A stretch of DNA of 64,000 bases from contig NC_014217.1 in assembly GCF_000092925.1 (NCBI RefSeq), positions 2,728,001 to 2,792,000 on the forward strand. Direction: 5' to 3'. The DNA is from Ancylobacter novellus DSM 506. Its GTDB lineage: Bacteria > Pseudomonadota > Alphaproteobacteria > Rhizobiales > Xanthobacteraceae. A model generated the notes under the pieces. It saw only the letters and a program-made list of their open reading frames with translations, did not search any database and was not told where the DNA came from. Made by a program: the position numbers and the translations under genes. The stretch's first letter is position 1. Each line of letters opens with the position of its first letter. This document shows, piece by piece, positions 26,894 to 34,802 of the stretch.

Positions 26894-27844
26894 ATGCGTT
26901 ACACGCTGAGACAGCTCGAATATTTCATCGCCGCCGGCGAGACCGGCTCGATCACGCTCGCCTCGGAACGCATCAGCATTTCCCAGCCGTCGATCTCCAC
27001 GGCCATCAGCCATCTCGAGCAGGAACTGGGCGTCCAGCTCTTCGTGCGCCATCACGCGCAGGGCCTGTCGCTGACGCCGGTGGGCCGCAAGCTGCTGGCA
27101 GAGGCCAAGCATCTGGTCGAGCAGGCGGAGGGGCTCTATGCCGTCGCCTCCGAGGCCACGGACCAGGTCCGCGGGCAGCTCTCCGTGGGCTGCATGGTGA
27201 CGCTGGCGCCGATGATCATCCCGGAGCTGTCCCACGGCTTCACCTCGGCCTTTCCCGATACCCGGATCCGCCATGTCGAAGCCAACCAGGAGTGGCTGCT
27301 CGACGGCCTGAGACGGGCGGATATCGACATCGCCATCACCTACGACCTGCAGATACCCGACGGCATCACCTTCACGCCGCTTGCCAGCCTGCCCGCCCAT
27401 GTCGTGGTGAGCGAGGCGCATCCCTTTGCCCGGCTGTCGGCGGTGAGCCTGCAAGAGCTGGCTGAGCAGCCGCTCATCCTGCTCGATCTGCCGATCAGCT
27501 CCGAATATTTCCTCGCTCTGTTCATCAAGGAAGGGCTGGAACCCAAGATCCATTCGCGCTCCGCGCATCAGGAAGTGGTCCGTACCATGGTCGCCAACGG
27601 CTATGGCTATACGCTCGCCAACGTCCGGCCGCGCTCCGATCTCGCGCTCGATGGACGGCGGGTGGTGAGGGTGGGACTTGCGGGGGAGCACCGCCCGATG
27701 GTCATCGGCACGGCGACGGTCGATCAGTTCAAGAAATCGCGGCTCATCCAGATGTTCGAGGCGCATTGCCGGTCGTTCATCTCCGACGCCTACATACCCG
27801 GCATGGTGGCCCCCGCCATCGACCGCCGCCTCAAGAAGCCATAG
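26894..27844 (+). CDS. LysR-type transcriptional regulator
   Basis: LysR-family regulator of 316 aa. The winged helix-turn-helix is at the N-terminus (LRQLEYFIAAGETGSITLASERISISQPSISTAISHLEQELGVQLFVRH), followed by an effector-binding domain. The start at 26894 gives MRYTLRQLEYF, the standard beginning. It closes the same-strand run of transport and catabolic genes and probably senses the substrate of the pathway. The ligand is unknown. Confidence 0.9.
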   Translation: MRYTLRQLEYFIAAGETGSITLASERISISQPSISTAISHLEQELGVQLFVRHHAQGLSLTPVGRKLLAEAKHLVEQAEGLYAVASEATDQVRGQLSVGCMVTLAPMIIPELSHGFTSAFPDTRIRHVEANQEWLLDGLRRADIDIAITYDLQIPDGITFTPLASLPAHVVVSEAHPFARLSAVSLQELAEQPLILLDLPISSEYFLALFIKEGLEPKIHSRSAHQEVVRTMVANGYGYTLANVRPRSDLALDGRRVVRVGLAGEHRPMVIGTATVDQFKKSRLIQMFEAHCRSFISDAYIPGMVAPAIDRRLKKP

Positions 27845-28074
27845 GCCCTGCGGCCGTTAATGAAGGCCGCAGGGCGCTGATTGCCAGCCAAAGATCACGG
27901 CGTCAGCGTTTTGGCGGGCCGCTCCTCAGCGGGACGCGCGCACGCTATATTAGCCCTGGTGCGACGAAAGGGCGTTCAGTCTCGCGGGTGATTGTCGAGA
28001 AACGAACCGCCGCAATCAGCGTTGTCTAGCGATGGGCAACATGGCGCATCGCTCCAGCTTGGAAGGTATCGTCG

Positions 28075-28509
28075 ATGAAAGTCTTGTCGGTACTAAGGGT
28101 CGGGCTCCTCGCATTGGCAGCGCTGATCGGCGCCGTATCGATGGCGAGCGCCGCTGACGGCTCAATCAGCATCCGTATCGTAAAGGCCGGGTTCGTGGTC
28201 GGCGGATCAGCCGGAGACGGCGTTCTGACGTTTCAGGGCCGCAAGTATCCGCTCTCGGTCGGCGGGCTGAGTTATGGCTTCACCTTCGGCGCTTCCGAGA
28301 CGCGACTTCATGGAACGGTCAGAAATATCCGCCGTCCGTCTGACGTTTCGGGGGTCTATGCCCAGGGCGGTGCTGGCGCCGCCCTCGGAAAGGGCGCGCA
28401 AGTCGTCGTCCTGACCAACCAGAACGGCGCCATTCTGGAGCTAGGCGGCGAGCAAAAGGGCGTAATCGTCAGCCTTGATTTGAGCGGACTGGCTTTGTCG
28501 CTGAAGTGA
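28075..28509 (+). CDS. small exported protein, conserved in Proteobacteria
   Basis: A 144-aa protein with a signal peptide (hydrophobic core VGLLALAALIGAVSMASA, cleavage at ASA-A). The mature part is Gly-rich beta strand with GFVVGGSAGDGVLTFQGRKYPLSVGGLSYG and a C-terminal VSLDLSGLALSLK. This pattern is shared by uncharacterised exported proteins in Bradyrhizobium- and Burkholderia-like bacteria. Its role is unknown. It lies alone between the LysR gene and the bhc cluster. Confidence 0.7.
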   Translation: MKVLSVLRVGLLALAALIGAVSMASAADGSISIRIVKAGFVVGGSAGDGVLTFQGRKYPLSVGGLSYGFTFGASETRLHGTVRNIRRPSDVSGVYAQGGAGAALGKGAQVVVLTNQNGAILELGGEQKGVIVSLDLSGLALSLK

Positions 28510-28872
28510 GGATTTCCATGGAGTATCGGCGCCCGCGATGAACTTCGCCCACGCCTTCATCGGCCCGGCGAGGTCGCCCGCCGATTCGGCAACGAGGTGT
28601 GGCTGCTGAGATCCTCTGCGGCAGCCCACTTCGAACTGGAGCCACGCGCAGATAGGCCGCCCCGCGGTCGAGGAAGCGCGGGCGCCGTTCGCCCGTGACG
28701 TTGCCCCAATTCTACCCAGCTGTGAGTTCGCTCTGACGGTTGGATTCTTCCTCCGGGGCGTGCTGAGCGACGGGGCAGACGCGGAGCCATGCAGGGCGCG
28801 AAGCGTCTGATCCCGCCGCGGGCGGAAGGGTGAGGCGACGGCCGTTGGCGTCTTCGGGACGTGGACCGCCGC
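28510..28872. other. gene-free gap of about 360 bp
   Basis: No RBS-supported frame with normal codon usage. Short stretches (for example 28590-28640) look like eroded coding sequence on the minus strand but match no family that I can name. It separates the exported-protein gene from the convergent bhcD gene. Confidence 0.4.
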
Positions 28873-29835
28873 TCACACCTCGACCTGTTGAGCGATGCCC
28901 TTCTGCTTGGCCAGCTCGACCACCTTGGCGGCAACCGCGAGGTCCTGCAGGCCGACGCCGGTGCCATCGAAGATCGTCACCTCGGCGTCGCCACGGCCGG
29001 CATCGTCGCCGGTCACCACGGCGCCGAGCTCGCCGATCCGGTCCTGCGTGATCAGCCCCTGCGCGACGGCGTGCTGGTATTCGCCGATGCTCACCGACTG
29101 CGCGATCTCGTCGGTGAACAGCCGCGCCCGCGCGACGAGCCCGGGATCCAGCTCCTGCTTGCCCTTGGTGTCGGTGCCCATCGCGGCGATGTGGGTGGGG
29201 CCCTTTACATGATCATCCATCAGCAGCGGACCGAAGGAGGAGGTGATCGAGATGATCACGTCGGCCTCCTCGCCGAGCCGCTCCAGCTCCACCGCCTCGA
29301 AGGGCAGGCCGAGCTCGGCGGCGGTGTCCGACAGGCGGCCCAGCATCTCCGGATGCGGGTTCCAGCCGATCACCTTCTCGAACGGGTGCACGCGGGCAGC
29401 CGCCCGCATCTGGAACGCCGACTGGTGGCCGGCGCCGATCATGCCGAGCACCTTGGCGCCCTTGGGCGCGAGGTACTTGATCGACACCGCGCTCGCCGCC
29501 GCTGTGCGCAGCGCGGTGAGCAGGTTGCCGCCCACCGCTGCGCTGACGCGGCCGCTGTCAGGGTCGAACAGGAAGACCGTCGACTGGTGATTGATCAGGC
29601 CGCGCTCCTGATTGTGCGGCCAGTAGCCGCCGGCCTTGAGGCCGAGCGCCAGGCCCGCGCCGTCGAAGCCGCCCTTGAAGCCGTAGAGCGCGTCCGCGTG
29701 CCCGATGGCCTCGCGCACGACGGGGAAGTTGTAGGCCTGGCGGCGCGCCATCGAGGCGAACACCGCCTCGATGGCCTCAAACGCCGCCTCGGGAGTCATC
29801 AGGCCGGCAATGTCCTTTTCGGCGACGACGTACAT
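28873..29835 (-). CDS. bhcD: ornithine cyclodeaminase-family iminosuccinate reductase (BhcD)
   Basis: A 320-aa member of the ornithine cyclodeaminase/mu-crystallin family. The Rossmann motif is VLGMIGAGHQSAFQMRA and the substrate side shows LGLKAGGYWPHNQERG and DEIAQSVSIGEYQHAV. Alone it could be any OCD-like reductase. Its position directly after genes of the D-threonine-aldolase and threonine-dehydratase types, with TGATG overlap to the aldolase, is the arrangement of the beta-hydroxyaspartate cycle, where BhcD reduces iminosuccinate to aspartate. The start at 29835 was chosen from this overlap. Confidence 0.82.
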   Translation of the reverse strand: MYVVAEKDIAGLMTPEAAFEAIEAVFASMARRQAYNFPVVREAIGHADALYGFKGGFDGAGLALGLKAGGYWPHNQERGLINHQSTVFLFDPDSGRVSAAVGGNLLTALRTAAASAVSIKYLAPKGAKVLGMIGAGHQSAFQMRAAARVHPFEKVIGWNPHPEMLGRLSDTAAELGLPFEAVELERLGEEADVIISITSSFGPLLMDDHVKGPTHIAAMGTDTKGKQELDPGLVARARLFTDEIAQSVSIGEYQHAVAQGLITQDRIGELGAVVTGDDAGRGDAEVTIFDGTGVGLQDLAVAAKVVELAKQKGIAQQVEV

Positions 29836-31010
29836 CAATAGCCCTTCCCGCGCGCCGAGACCGGCCACACCACCTCGACCTTGCCGTTGCGCACGCCGAC
29901 ATACCAGTCATGGACGTTGCAGGTCGGGTCGCAATGCCCCGGCACCAGCCGCAGCTTCTCATTGACCTTGAGGACGTGATCCTTGTCCTCGATCACGCCG
30001 TGCTCGTCGGAGCACTTGATGTATTTCACATCGTCGCGGCCATAGACGAAAGGCAGGCCGGAATCGACCGACTGCGCCTTGAGGCCGGCGTCGCAGACGG
30101 CCAGATGCGGCTTGGCGTGGCTCATCACCGAGGTGAGGATGAACAGCGCGTTCTCCCACTCGCCCTTGTCGATGCGCTTGCCGTCCTTGTCGTGGATGCG
30201 GCCGTAATCGGCGTCCATGAAGGCGTAGGAGCCGCACTGCAGCTCATTGTAGATGTGGGAGTTGGACTCGAAATAGTAGGAGCCGGTGCCGCCGCCGGAG
30301 ACGAATTCCGGCTTCAGCCCCTCGGCTTCGAGCGCGGCGACCGCTTCCTTCACCTGGGCGATGGCGGCGTCGAGCTTCTCCTTGCGCGCCTCATAGCTGT
30401 CGATGTGCTGCATCGCGCCCTGATAGGCCTGGATGCCCTTGAAGGTGAGGTTCGGTGCCGCCGCGGCGGCCTTGGCGATCTCCACCACGGCCTCCTTGGT
30501 GGTGACGCCGCAGCGCCCGGCGCCGCAATCGATCTCCACGAAGATGCCGAGCTCGGTCCCGTGCTTGACCGCCGCCGCCGAGATGTCGGCGACGTTCTTC
30601 ACGTCGTCCACGCACACGGTGACGGTAGCGCCGAACTTGGGCAGGCGGGCGAGGCGGTCGATCTTGGCCGCGTCACGCACCTCGTTGGTGACCAGGATGT
30701 CCTTGATGCCGCCGCGCGCGAAGACCTCCGCCTCCGCCACCTTCTGGCAGCACACGCCGACCGAGCCGCCGAGCGCCTCCTGCAGCTTCTGCACGTCGAC
30801 CGACTTGTGCATCTTGCCGTGGCTGCGATGGCGCATGCCGTGCGCCTTGGCGTAGTCGCCCATCTTGCGGATGTTGCGCTCCAGCGCGTCGAGATCGAGG
30901 ATCAGGCACGGGGTCTGGATGTCCGCCTCGCTCATGCCGGGGACGGCGGGAATGTCGTAGCCGACCTCGTAGCCGGAAAAGTCCGGAGAGATGTCCGTCT
31001 TGACGTTCAT
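29835..31010 (-). CDS. bhcC: beta-hydroxyaspartate aldolase (BhcC)
   Basis: Fold-type III PLP enzyme of the D-threonine aldolase/DSD1 family, 391 aa. The PLP lysine is in RSHGKMHKS (Lys66), the metal-binding motif near the C-terminus is PGHCDPTCNVHDWY, and SGGGTGSYYFES binds the phosphate. In the beta-hydroxyaspartate cycle this enzyme condenses glycine and glyoxylate to beta-hydroxyaspartate. The family also contains D-threonine aldolases, but the flanking dehydratase and reductase make BhcC the best call. Confidence 0.85.
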   Translation of the reverse strand: MNVKTDISPDFSGYEVGYDIPAVPGMSEADIQTPCLILDLDALERNIRKMGDYAKAHGMRHRSHGKMHKSVDVQKLQEALGGSVGVCCQKVAEAEVFARGGIKDILVTNEVRDAAKIDRLARLPKFGATVTVCVDDVKNVADISAAAVKHGTELGIFVEIDCGAGRCGVTTKEAVVEIAKAAAAAPNLTFKGIQAYQGAMQHIDSYEARKEKLDAAIAQVKEAVAALEAEGLKPEFVSGGGTGSYYFESNSHIYNELQCGSYAFMDADYGRIHDKDGKRIDKGEWENALFILTSVMSHAKPHLAVCDAGLKAQSVDSGLPFVYGRDDVKYIKCSDEHGVIEDKDHVLKVNEKLRLVPGHCDPTCNVHDWYVGVRNGKVEVVWPVSARGKGY

Positions 31011-31047
31011 GGGTGCCTCCTCAGTTCCAAGGTCATGAATTCCGAGA

Positions 31048-31998
31048 TCACGTATTCCACGGCAGCTTGTCGAGATCGACGTTGCCGCCGGTGATGATGA
31101 CGCCGACCCGCTTGCCGGCGAAGACCTCGGGATTCTTGATGATCGTCGCCAACGGCACCGCGCTGGACGCTTCCATGACGATCTTCATGCGCTTCCAGAT
31201 CAGCTTCATCGCGTCGACGATCTCTTCCTCGGTCGCCGTGAGGATGTCGGTGACATGGTTGCGCACGAAGTGCCAGGTGAGCTCCTTCAGCGGCACCTTC
31301 AAGCCATCCGCCACGGTGTCCGGGGCGTCGTCGGCGATGATGTGGCCGGCGCGGAAGCTGCGGGCGGCATCATCGGCGTTCAGCGGTTCGGCGGCATAGA
31401 CCTTGATGCCGGGGGCGAGGTTCGACAGCGTCAGGCAGGTGCCCGAGACCATGCCGCCTCCGCCGATCGGCGCGATCACCGCATCGAGGTCCGCGACCTG
31501 TTCGATCAGCTCGGCCGAGCAGGTCGCCTGTCCCGCGATCACGCGCGGGTCGTTGTAGGGATGGACGAATTCGGCCCCGCTCTGGGCGACCACTTCCGCA
31601 AACACCGCTTCGCGCGAGGAGGTCGAGGGCTCGCACTCGACCACCCGGCCGCCATAGCCGCGCACGGCGTCCTTCTTCGCCTGCGGCGCCGTCCGCGGCA
31701 TCACCACGGTGCAGGGAATGCCACGGCGCCCGGCGGCGTAGCTCAGGCAGGTGCCGTGATTGCCGCTCGAATGGGTGGCGACGCCCTTGGCCGCCTGCGC
31801 GTCGGAAAGGCCGAACACCGCGTTCGACGCGCCGCGCGCCTTGAAGGCACCGGCCTTCTGGAAGTTCTCGCACTTGAAGAACAGTTCCGCGCCCGTCAGC
31901 TCGTTCAGCATGCGGGAGGTCAGGACCGGGGTGTTGTGAATGTGCGCGTCGATGCGGGCACGCGCCGCGATCATGTCGTCAAGGGTCGGTATGTACAT
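31048..31998 (-). CDS. bhcB: beta-hydroxyaspartate dehydratase (BhcB)
   Basis: Fold-type II PLP enzyme of the serine/threonine dehydratase family, 316 aa without a regulatory ACT domain. The PLP lysine is Lys53 in KAGAFKARGA, with the substrate loop SSGNHG and the phosphate loop GGGGMVSG. In the beta-hydroxyaspartate cycle it converts beta-hydroxyaspartate to iminosuccinate and water. It is followed by bhcC after 37 bases. The usual first gene, the aspartate-glyoxylate aminotransferase bhcA, is missing upstream; instead a gene remnant ends 20 bases before the BhcB start. Confidence 0.85.
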   Translation of the reverse strand: MYIPTLDDMIAARARIDAHIHNTPVLTSRMLNELTGAELFFKCENFQKAGAFKARGASNAVFGLSDAQAAKGVATHSSGNHGTCLSYAAGRRGIPCTVVMPRTAPQAKKDAVRGYGGRVVECEPSTSSREAVFAEVVAQSGAEFVHPYNDPRVIAGQATCSAELIEQVADLDAVIAPIGGGGMVSGTCLTLSNLAPGIKVYAAEPLNADDAARSFRAGHIIADDAPDTVADGLKVPLKELTWHFVRNHVTDILTATEEEIVDAMKLIWKRMKIVMEASSAVPLATIIKNPEVFAGKRVGVIITGGNVDLDKLPWNT

Positions 31999-32017
31999 GG
32001 CTCGGCTTTCTCAGGTC

Positions 32018-32182
32018 TCACGCATCCGGCGCGACGGTGGCGCAGGCGACGCCGCCCTTGTCGGTCAGCTCCGCCGGCACCGGCTTGATGTCATACAGAT
32101 AGAGCGTGTGGCCCGCGTCGATGAGGTGGCCCGCCATCGGGTCGCCCATGATCCCCAGACCGACAAATCCAACCTTCGCCAT
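32018..32182 (-). pseudogene. N-terminal remnant of a tartronate-semialdehyde-reductase-like gene
   Basis: This short frame encodes 54 aa starting MAKVGFVGLGIMGDPMAGHL, followed by IDAGHTLYLYDIKPVPAELTDKGGVACATVAPDA and a stop. It is the NAD(P)-binding start (GLGIMG) of the 3-hydroxyisobutyrate dehydrogenase / 2-hydroxy-3-oxopropionate reductase family, which is normally about 290 aa. A strong RBS (GGGAGG) precedes its ATG. The rest has been deleted up to the leader of bhcB. Tartronate semialdehyde reductase also handles glyoxylate-derived carbon, so the remnant belongs to the same metabolism. Its promoter and RBS may still drive bhcB. Confidence 0.75.
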
Positions 32183-32199
32183 CCTATCCTCCCAACTTC

Positions 32200-32715
32200 C
32201 TAGCTGCCGGCCGCTGCGGGCGCGACCAGCACATCGGCATGACCGCTGCGGTCGAGCGCTCCCCGTACGAACCCGCTCGCCTTCAGTTCTTCAATCGTGA
32301 CCCCGACGAAGCCTGCCGCCCGCAGCTTGCCGCGCGTCAGCGCGACAACCTGACTGATTTCCATGAAGCGCTCCGCCAGCACACGAATGTCGGGATTTGC
32401 GGCGGCGTATGAGACCAGCGGCTGCCGGATGCCGGCCACCGCGTCGATGCCGCCCGCGCGGAAGGATGCGAACGCGTCGTCACTCAGAACAAACTCCGCC
32501 TGCTTCAGATTGCGGGCGAGATATTGCGCATAGGCGGTGCCCTTTGTCGCCGCAATTTTGCGGCCGGCCGCATCGACCTCGGCCGGGCCCGACAGCGTCA
32601 TCCGCGCTTCCACGAGATACGCGCCTTCGATGAGAAGATAGGGCGGACTGAACAGGAAATCGGCAGCACGGCTCGGATAGGCAGCCCTGAAGGCGATGTC
32701 GCAGGTGCCGTCCTT
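32200..32715 (-). pseudogene. 3' fragment of a solute-binding protein gene, cut at the tRNA attachment site
   Basis: About 170 codons of a periplasmic amino-acid-type binding protein (SBP_bac_3) without its N-terminal half. Recognisable parts are CDIAFRAAYPSRAADFLFSPPYLLIEGAYLV and the C-terminal VTIEELKASGFVRGALDRSG. The frame is lost exactly where the tRNA-Glu 3' half begins (32716), so the break coincides with an integration junction. Nothing suggests it is expressed as a functional protein. Confidence 0.75.
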
Positions 32716-32760
32716 CGCGCCCACGGGGAATCGAACCCCGGTTTTCGCCGTGAGAGGGCG
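32716..32760 (-). other. attachment site: 3' half of tRNA-Glu(CUC)
   Basis: On the minus strand this stretch reads as tRNA positions 28-73. It has the anticodon stem-loop CGCC-CTCTCAC-GGCG with anticodon CUC, the T-arm CGGGG-TTCGATT-CCCCG and the acceptor strand TGGGCGC. The 5' half of the tRNA is absent: upstream sequence does not form a D-arm. It lies 138 bases before a tyrosine integrase gene. This is the usual left attachment site left when an island integrates into a tRNA gene; the intact tRNA should lie at the far end of the island, outside the window or lost. Confidence 0.85.
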
Positions 32761-32870
32761 ATATTTGGCACCTAGTGACCTGCGGTGATACCGCACGAGA
32801 ACCCTTGCTAATACTAGATTTCATTACAATTCGTCTCATTGCGTCCAAGCCGCTTCCATGCCATAGTTAG

Positions 32871-32893
32871 CAACGAATTCGGCAACGAAAATG
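32871..32893 (+). repeat. integrase-leader repeat, copy 1
   Basis: The sequence caacgaattcggcaacgaaa plus atg lies 5 bases before the integrase start. It is matched 22 of 23 bases by 54406-54428, where the same spacing to a tRNA 3' half is seen but no integrase follows. Inside it, the unit CAACGAA occurs twice. Likely an integrase or excisionase arm site or the leader of int. Confidence 0.6.
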
Positions 32894-32897
32894 CGCC

Positions 32898-34274
32898 ATG
32901 TCTCGACGTCGTAGCACCCTATCAAGTCGCACTAGCCGGTCGGAGTTGCCACGGTCAGATGCTCCGGAATGGGAGTTGATTGGCCCTGGTGTCCGCTTGG
33001 GCTATCGCCGCGGCCGCGGGTCCAACGGCCGCGGCGGCACATGGCTTGCAGCCTCACGGAACGCGCACGGCTTGCGCATGCAGACAAGGCTCGGGCGAGC
33101 CGATGACGTCGCGTCAGCCGACGGTACCAGCATCCTGACTCATGAACAGGCAAAGGACGCCGCCCGTGCTTGGGCGAAATCCATCAAGGCTGGTTCTGAC
33201 GCCTCCCCTGCTCTCACCGTCGACGCGATCCTCGATCGCTACTTCGAGGCTCGCGCTGCGGAGGGAATGAAGTCGATCTATGACGCGAAGTCCCGTGCCG
33301 GCCTGCACATCAGACCGAAGCTGGGCAAGCTGCGCATCTCGGAACTGACAGTCGACAAAATCCGCCGATGGCGTGACGCCATGGCGGCTGCACCGCGAAA
33401 GGTCCGGACGGGGAAACATGCGGCCAAACCTAACTTGCGTCCTGTTGATCCCAACGATCCGGAAGCGACGCGGCGCAGGCGCGATACTGCAAACCGAACT
33501 CTGACAACCCTCAAGGCAGCCCTGAACTGGGCCAGAGATCAACGCCTCGTTGACGACGACACCGCTTGGCGACTGGTGAAACCTTACCGCGGCACGACCG
33601 CAGCCCGGGTGCGCTTTCTGTCAGACGGAGAGCAGCAACAGTTGCTGGACAACGCCGAGGGCGACGTGCGCAACCTGATCGCCGCGGCCTTGTTGACGGG
33701 TGCGCGTTTCGGCGAATTGGCGCGCTTGTTGGTGCGCGATTTCGACGCCGCTAACGGCTCAATCTTCATTGCGGAGAGCAAGAGCGGAAAGGCACGGCAC
33801 GTTCCGCTGACGACTGGCGGACGAGCATTGTTCTCGCTGCTTGCAGGCGGCCGATCTGGATCAGCACCCATGCTGACCCGTAACGATGAAGCTTGGAGGC
33901 CGGCTACCTACCAGCGGGCCTTCCACGCAGCCTTGGAAGCAGCCGGCCTCTCCGACATCACATTGCACGAGCTGCGCCATTCTTACGCCAGCACTATGGT
34001 CCGTGCCGGTGCGCCGCTCATGGTTGTGGCGCGGGCGCTTGGCCACGCGGACACCCGAATGGTCGAGAAGCATTATGCCCACCTGGCGCCCTCATATGTG
34101 GCGGACGTCATCCGCAGCACAGCCCCCGACCTCAAGCTCGATCCTGTAGGCACAACGCGTGGCGCCGCGGCAAGGAGCAGTAATAAAGGCCTTCATCCTA
34201 GTCGACGGGCCGCGGCTTCTCATCGGGCCCCAAATCGTGTCCGATCACCACGCTCGGCGACGGAGGGCGGCTGA
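32898..34274 (+). CDS. tyrosine site-specific integrase
   Basis: Phage/ICE-type integrase of 458 aa. The catalytic domain has the first Arg in LLTGARFGELARL, Lys in ESKSGKARHVPL, HxxR in LHELRHSYAS, the second His/Trp position in LGHADTRM and the Tyr in EKHYAHLAPSY. A SAM-like core-binding domain precedes it (VDAILDRYFEARAAEGM...). The C-terminal 60 residues are basic and Ser-rich, probably disordered. No good RBS is seen at the chosen ATG, so a later start is possible. Its place beside the tRNA-Glu half marks the island edge. Confidence 0.92.
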   Translation: MSRRRSTLSSRTSRSELPRSDAPEWELIGPGVRLGYRRGRGSNGRGGTWLAASRNAHGLRMQTRLGRADDVASADGTSILTHEQAKDAARAWAKSIKAGSDASPALTVDAILDRYFEARAAEGMKSIYDAKSRAGLHIRPKLGKLRISELTVDKIRRWRDAMAAAPRKVRTGKHAAKPNLRPVDPNDPEATRRRRDTANRTLTTLKAALNWARDQRLVDDDTAWRLVKPYRGTTAARVRFLSDGEQQQLLDNAEGDVRNLIAAALLTGARFGELARLLVRDFDAANGSIFIAESKSGKARHVPLTTGGRALFSLLAGGRSGSAPMLTRNDEAWRPATYQRAFHAALEAAGLSDITLHELRHSYASTMVRAGAPLMVVARALGHADTRMVEKHYAHLAPSYVADVIRSTAPDLKLDPVGTTRGAAARSSNKGLHPSRRAAASHRAPNRVRSPRSATEGG

Positions 34275-34469
34275 CCGTTCGTAACCAATGTCCGAGCAGC
34301 GTTCTCACTATCAGGCGCAGTTTAAGCGTTTAGCACGACTTCATCATACGAAGGTAAGCCGCTATTCTACATCGACGGAGCGAAATAGCGGCGTGCGATT
34401 CAGCACGATTTCTTCCTGAATGTCACCACAGATGCATGGGCCGTAGCGTCCCACGCGATCTTCGGCAAA

Positions 34470-34673
34470 CTAAACACCATCCCCTGCCCGCCACCGGGGC
34501 GGATCCGCAACCCATCGGTTGATGTCGGATTCCCGCCAGCCGGCGCCGTTGGTGCTGATCTTCAGCTGTGCGGGGAAGGTCCCTTCTGCAATCTTGCGGT
34601 AGATGGTGGAACGGGACAGGCCGGTGCGGGCGAGGACGGTCTTCAGGCGGATGATACGCTCTGGTGTCTGCAT
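34470..34673 (-). CDS. AlpA-like excisionase / DNA-binding protein
   Basis: A 67-aa MerR-like winged helix protein of the AlpA/phage excisionase type: IIRLKTVLARTGLSRSTIYRKIAEGTFPAQLKI...WRESDINRWV. Proteins like this control excision or expression of integrative elements. It lies between the integrase and the relaxase gene. GWRESDINRW is the typical C-terminal strand-helix. Confidence 0.85.
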   Translation of the reverse strand: MQTPERIIRLKTVLARTGLSRSTIYRKIAEGTFPAQLKISTNGAGWRESDINRWVADPPRWRAGDGV

Positions 34674-34802
34674 GGCGGTGCTGCCTCCTGCTGGATGCGC
34701 CTGAGGGCGCCTGCTCCAGACAAGGCAAGCAACTGCTGACCGGCAAGATGATGAACGGCACCGGTGTTTTCTGGCGTGCCGGCGGCGGCATATCGGACGG
34801 TT

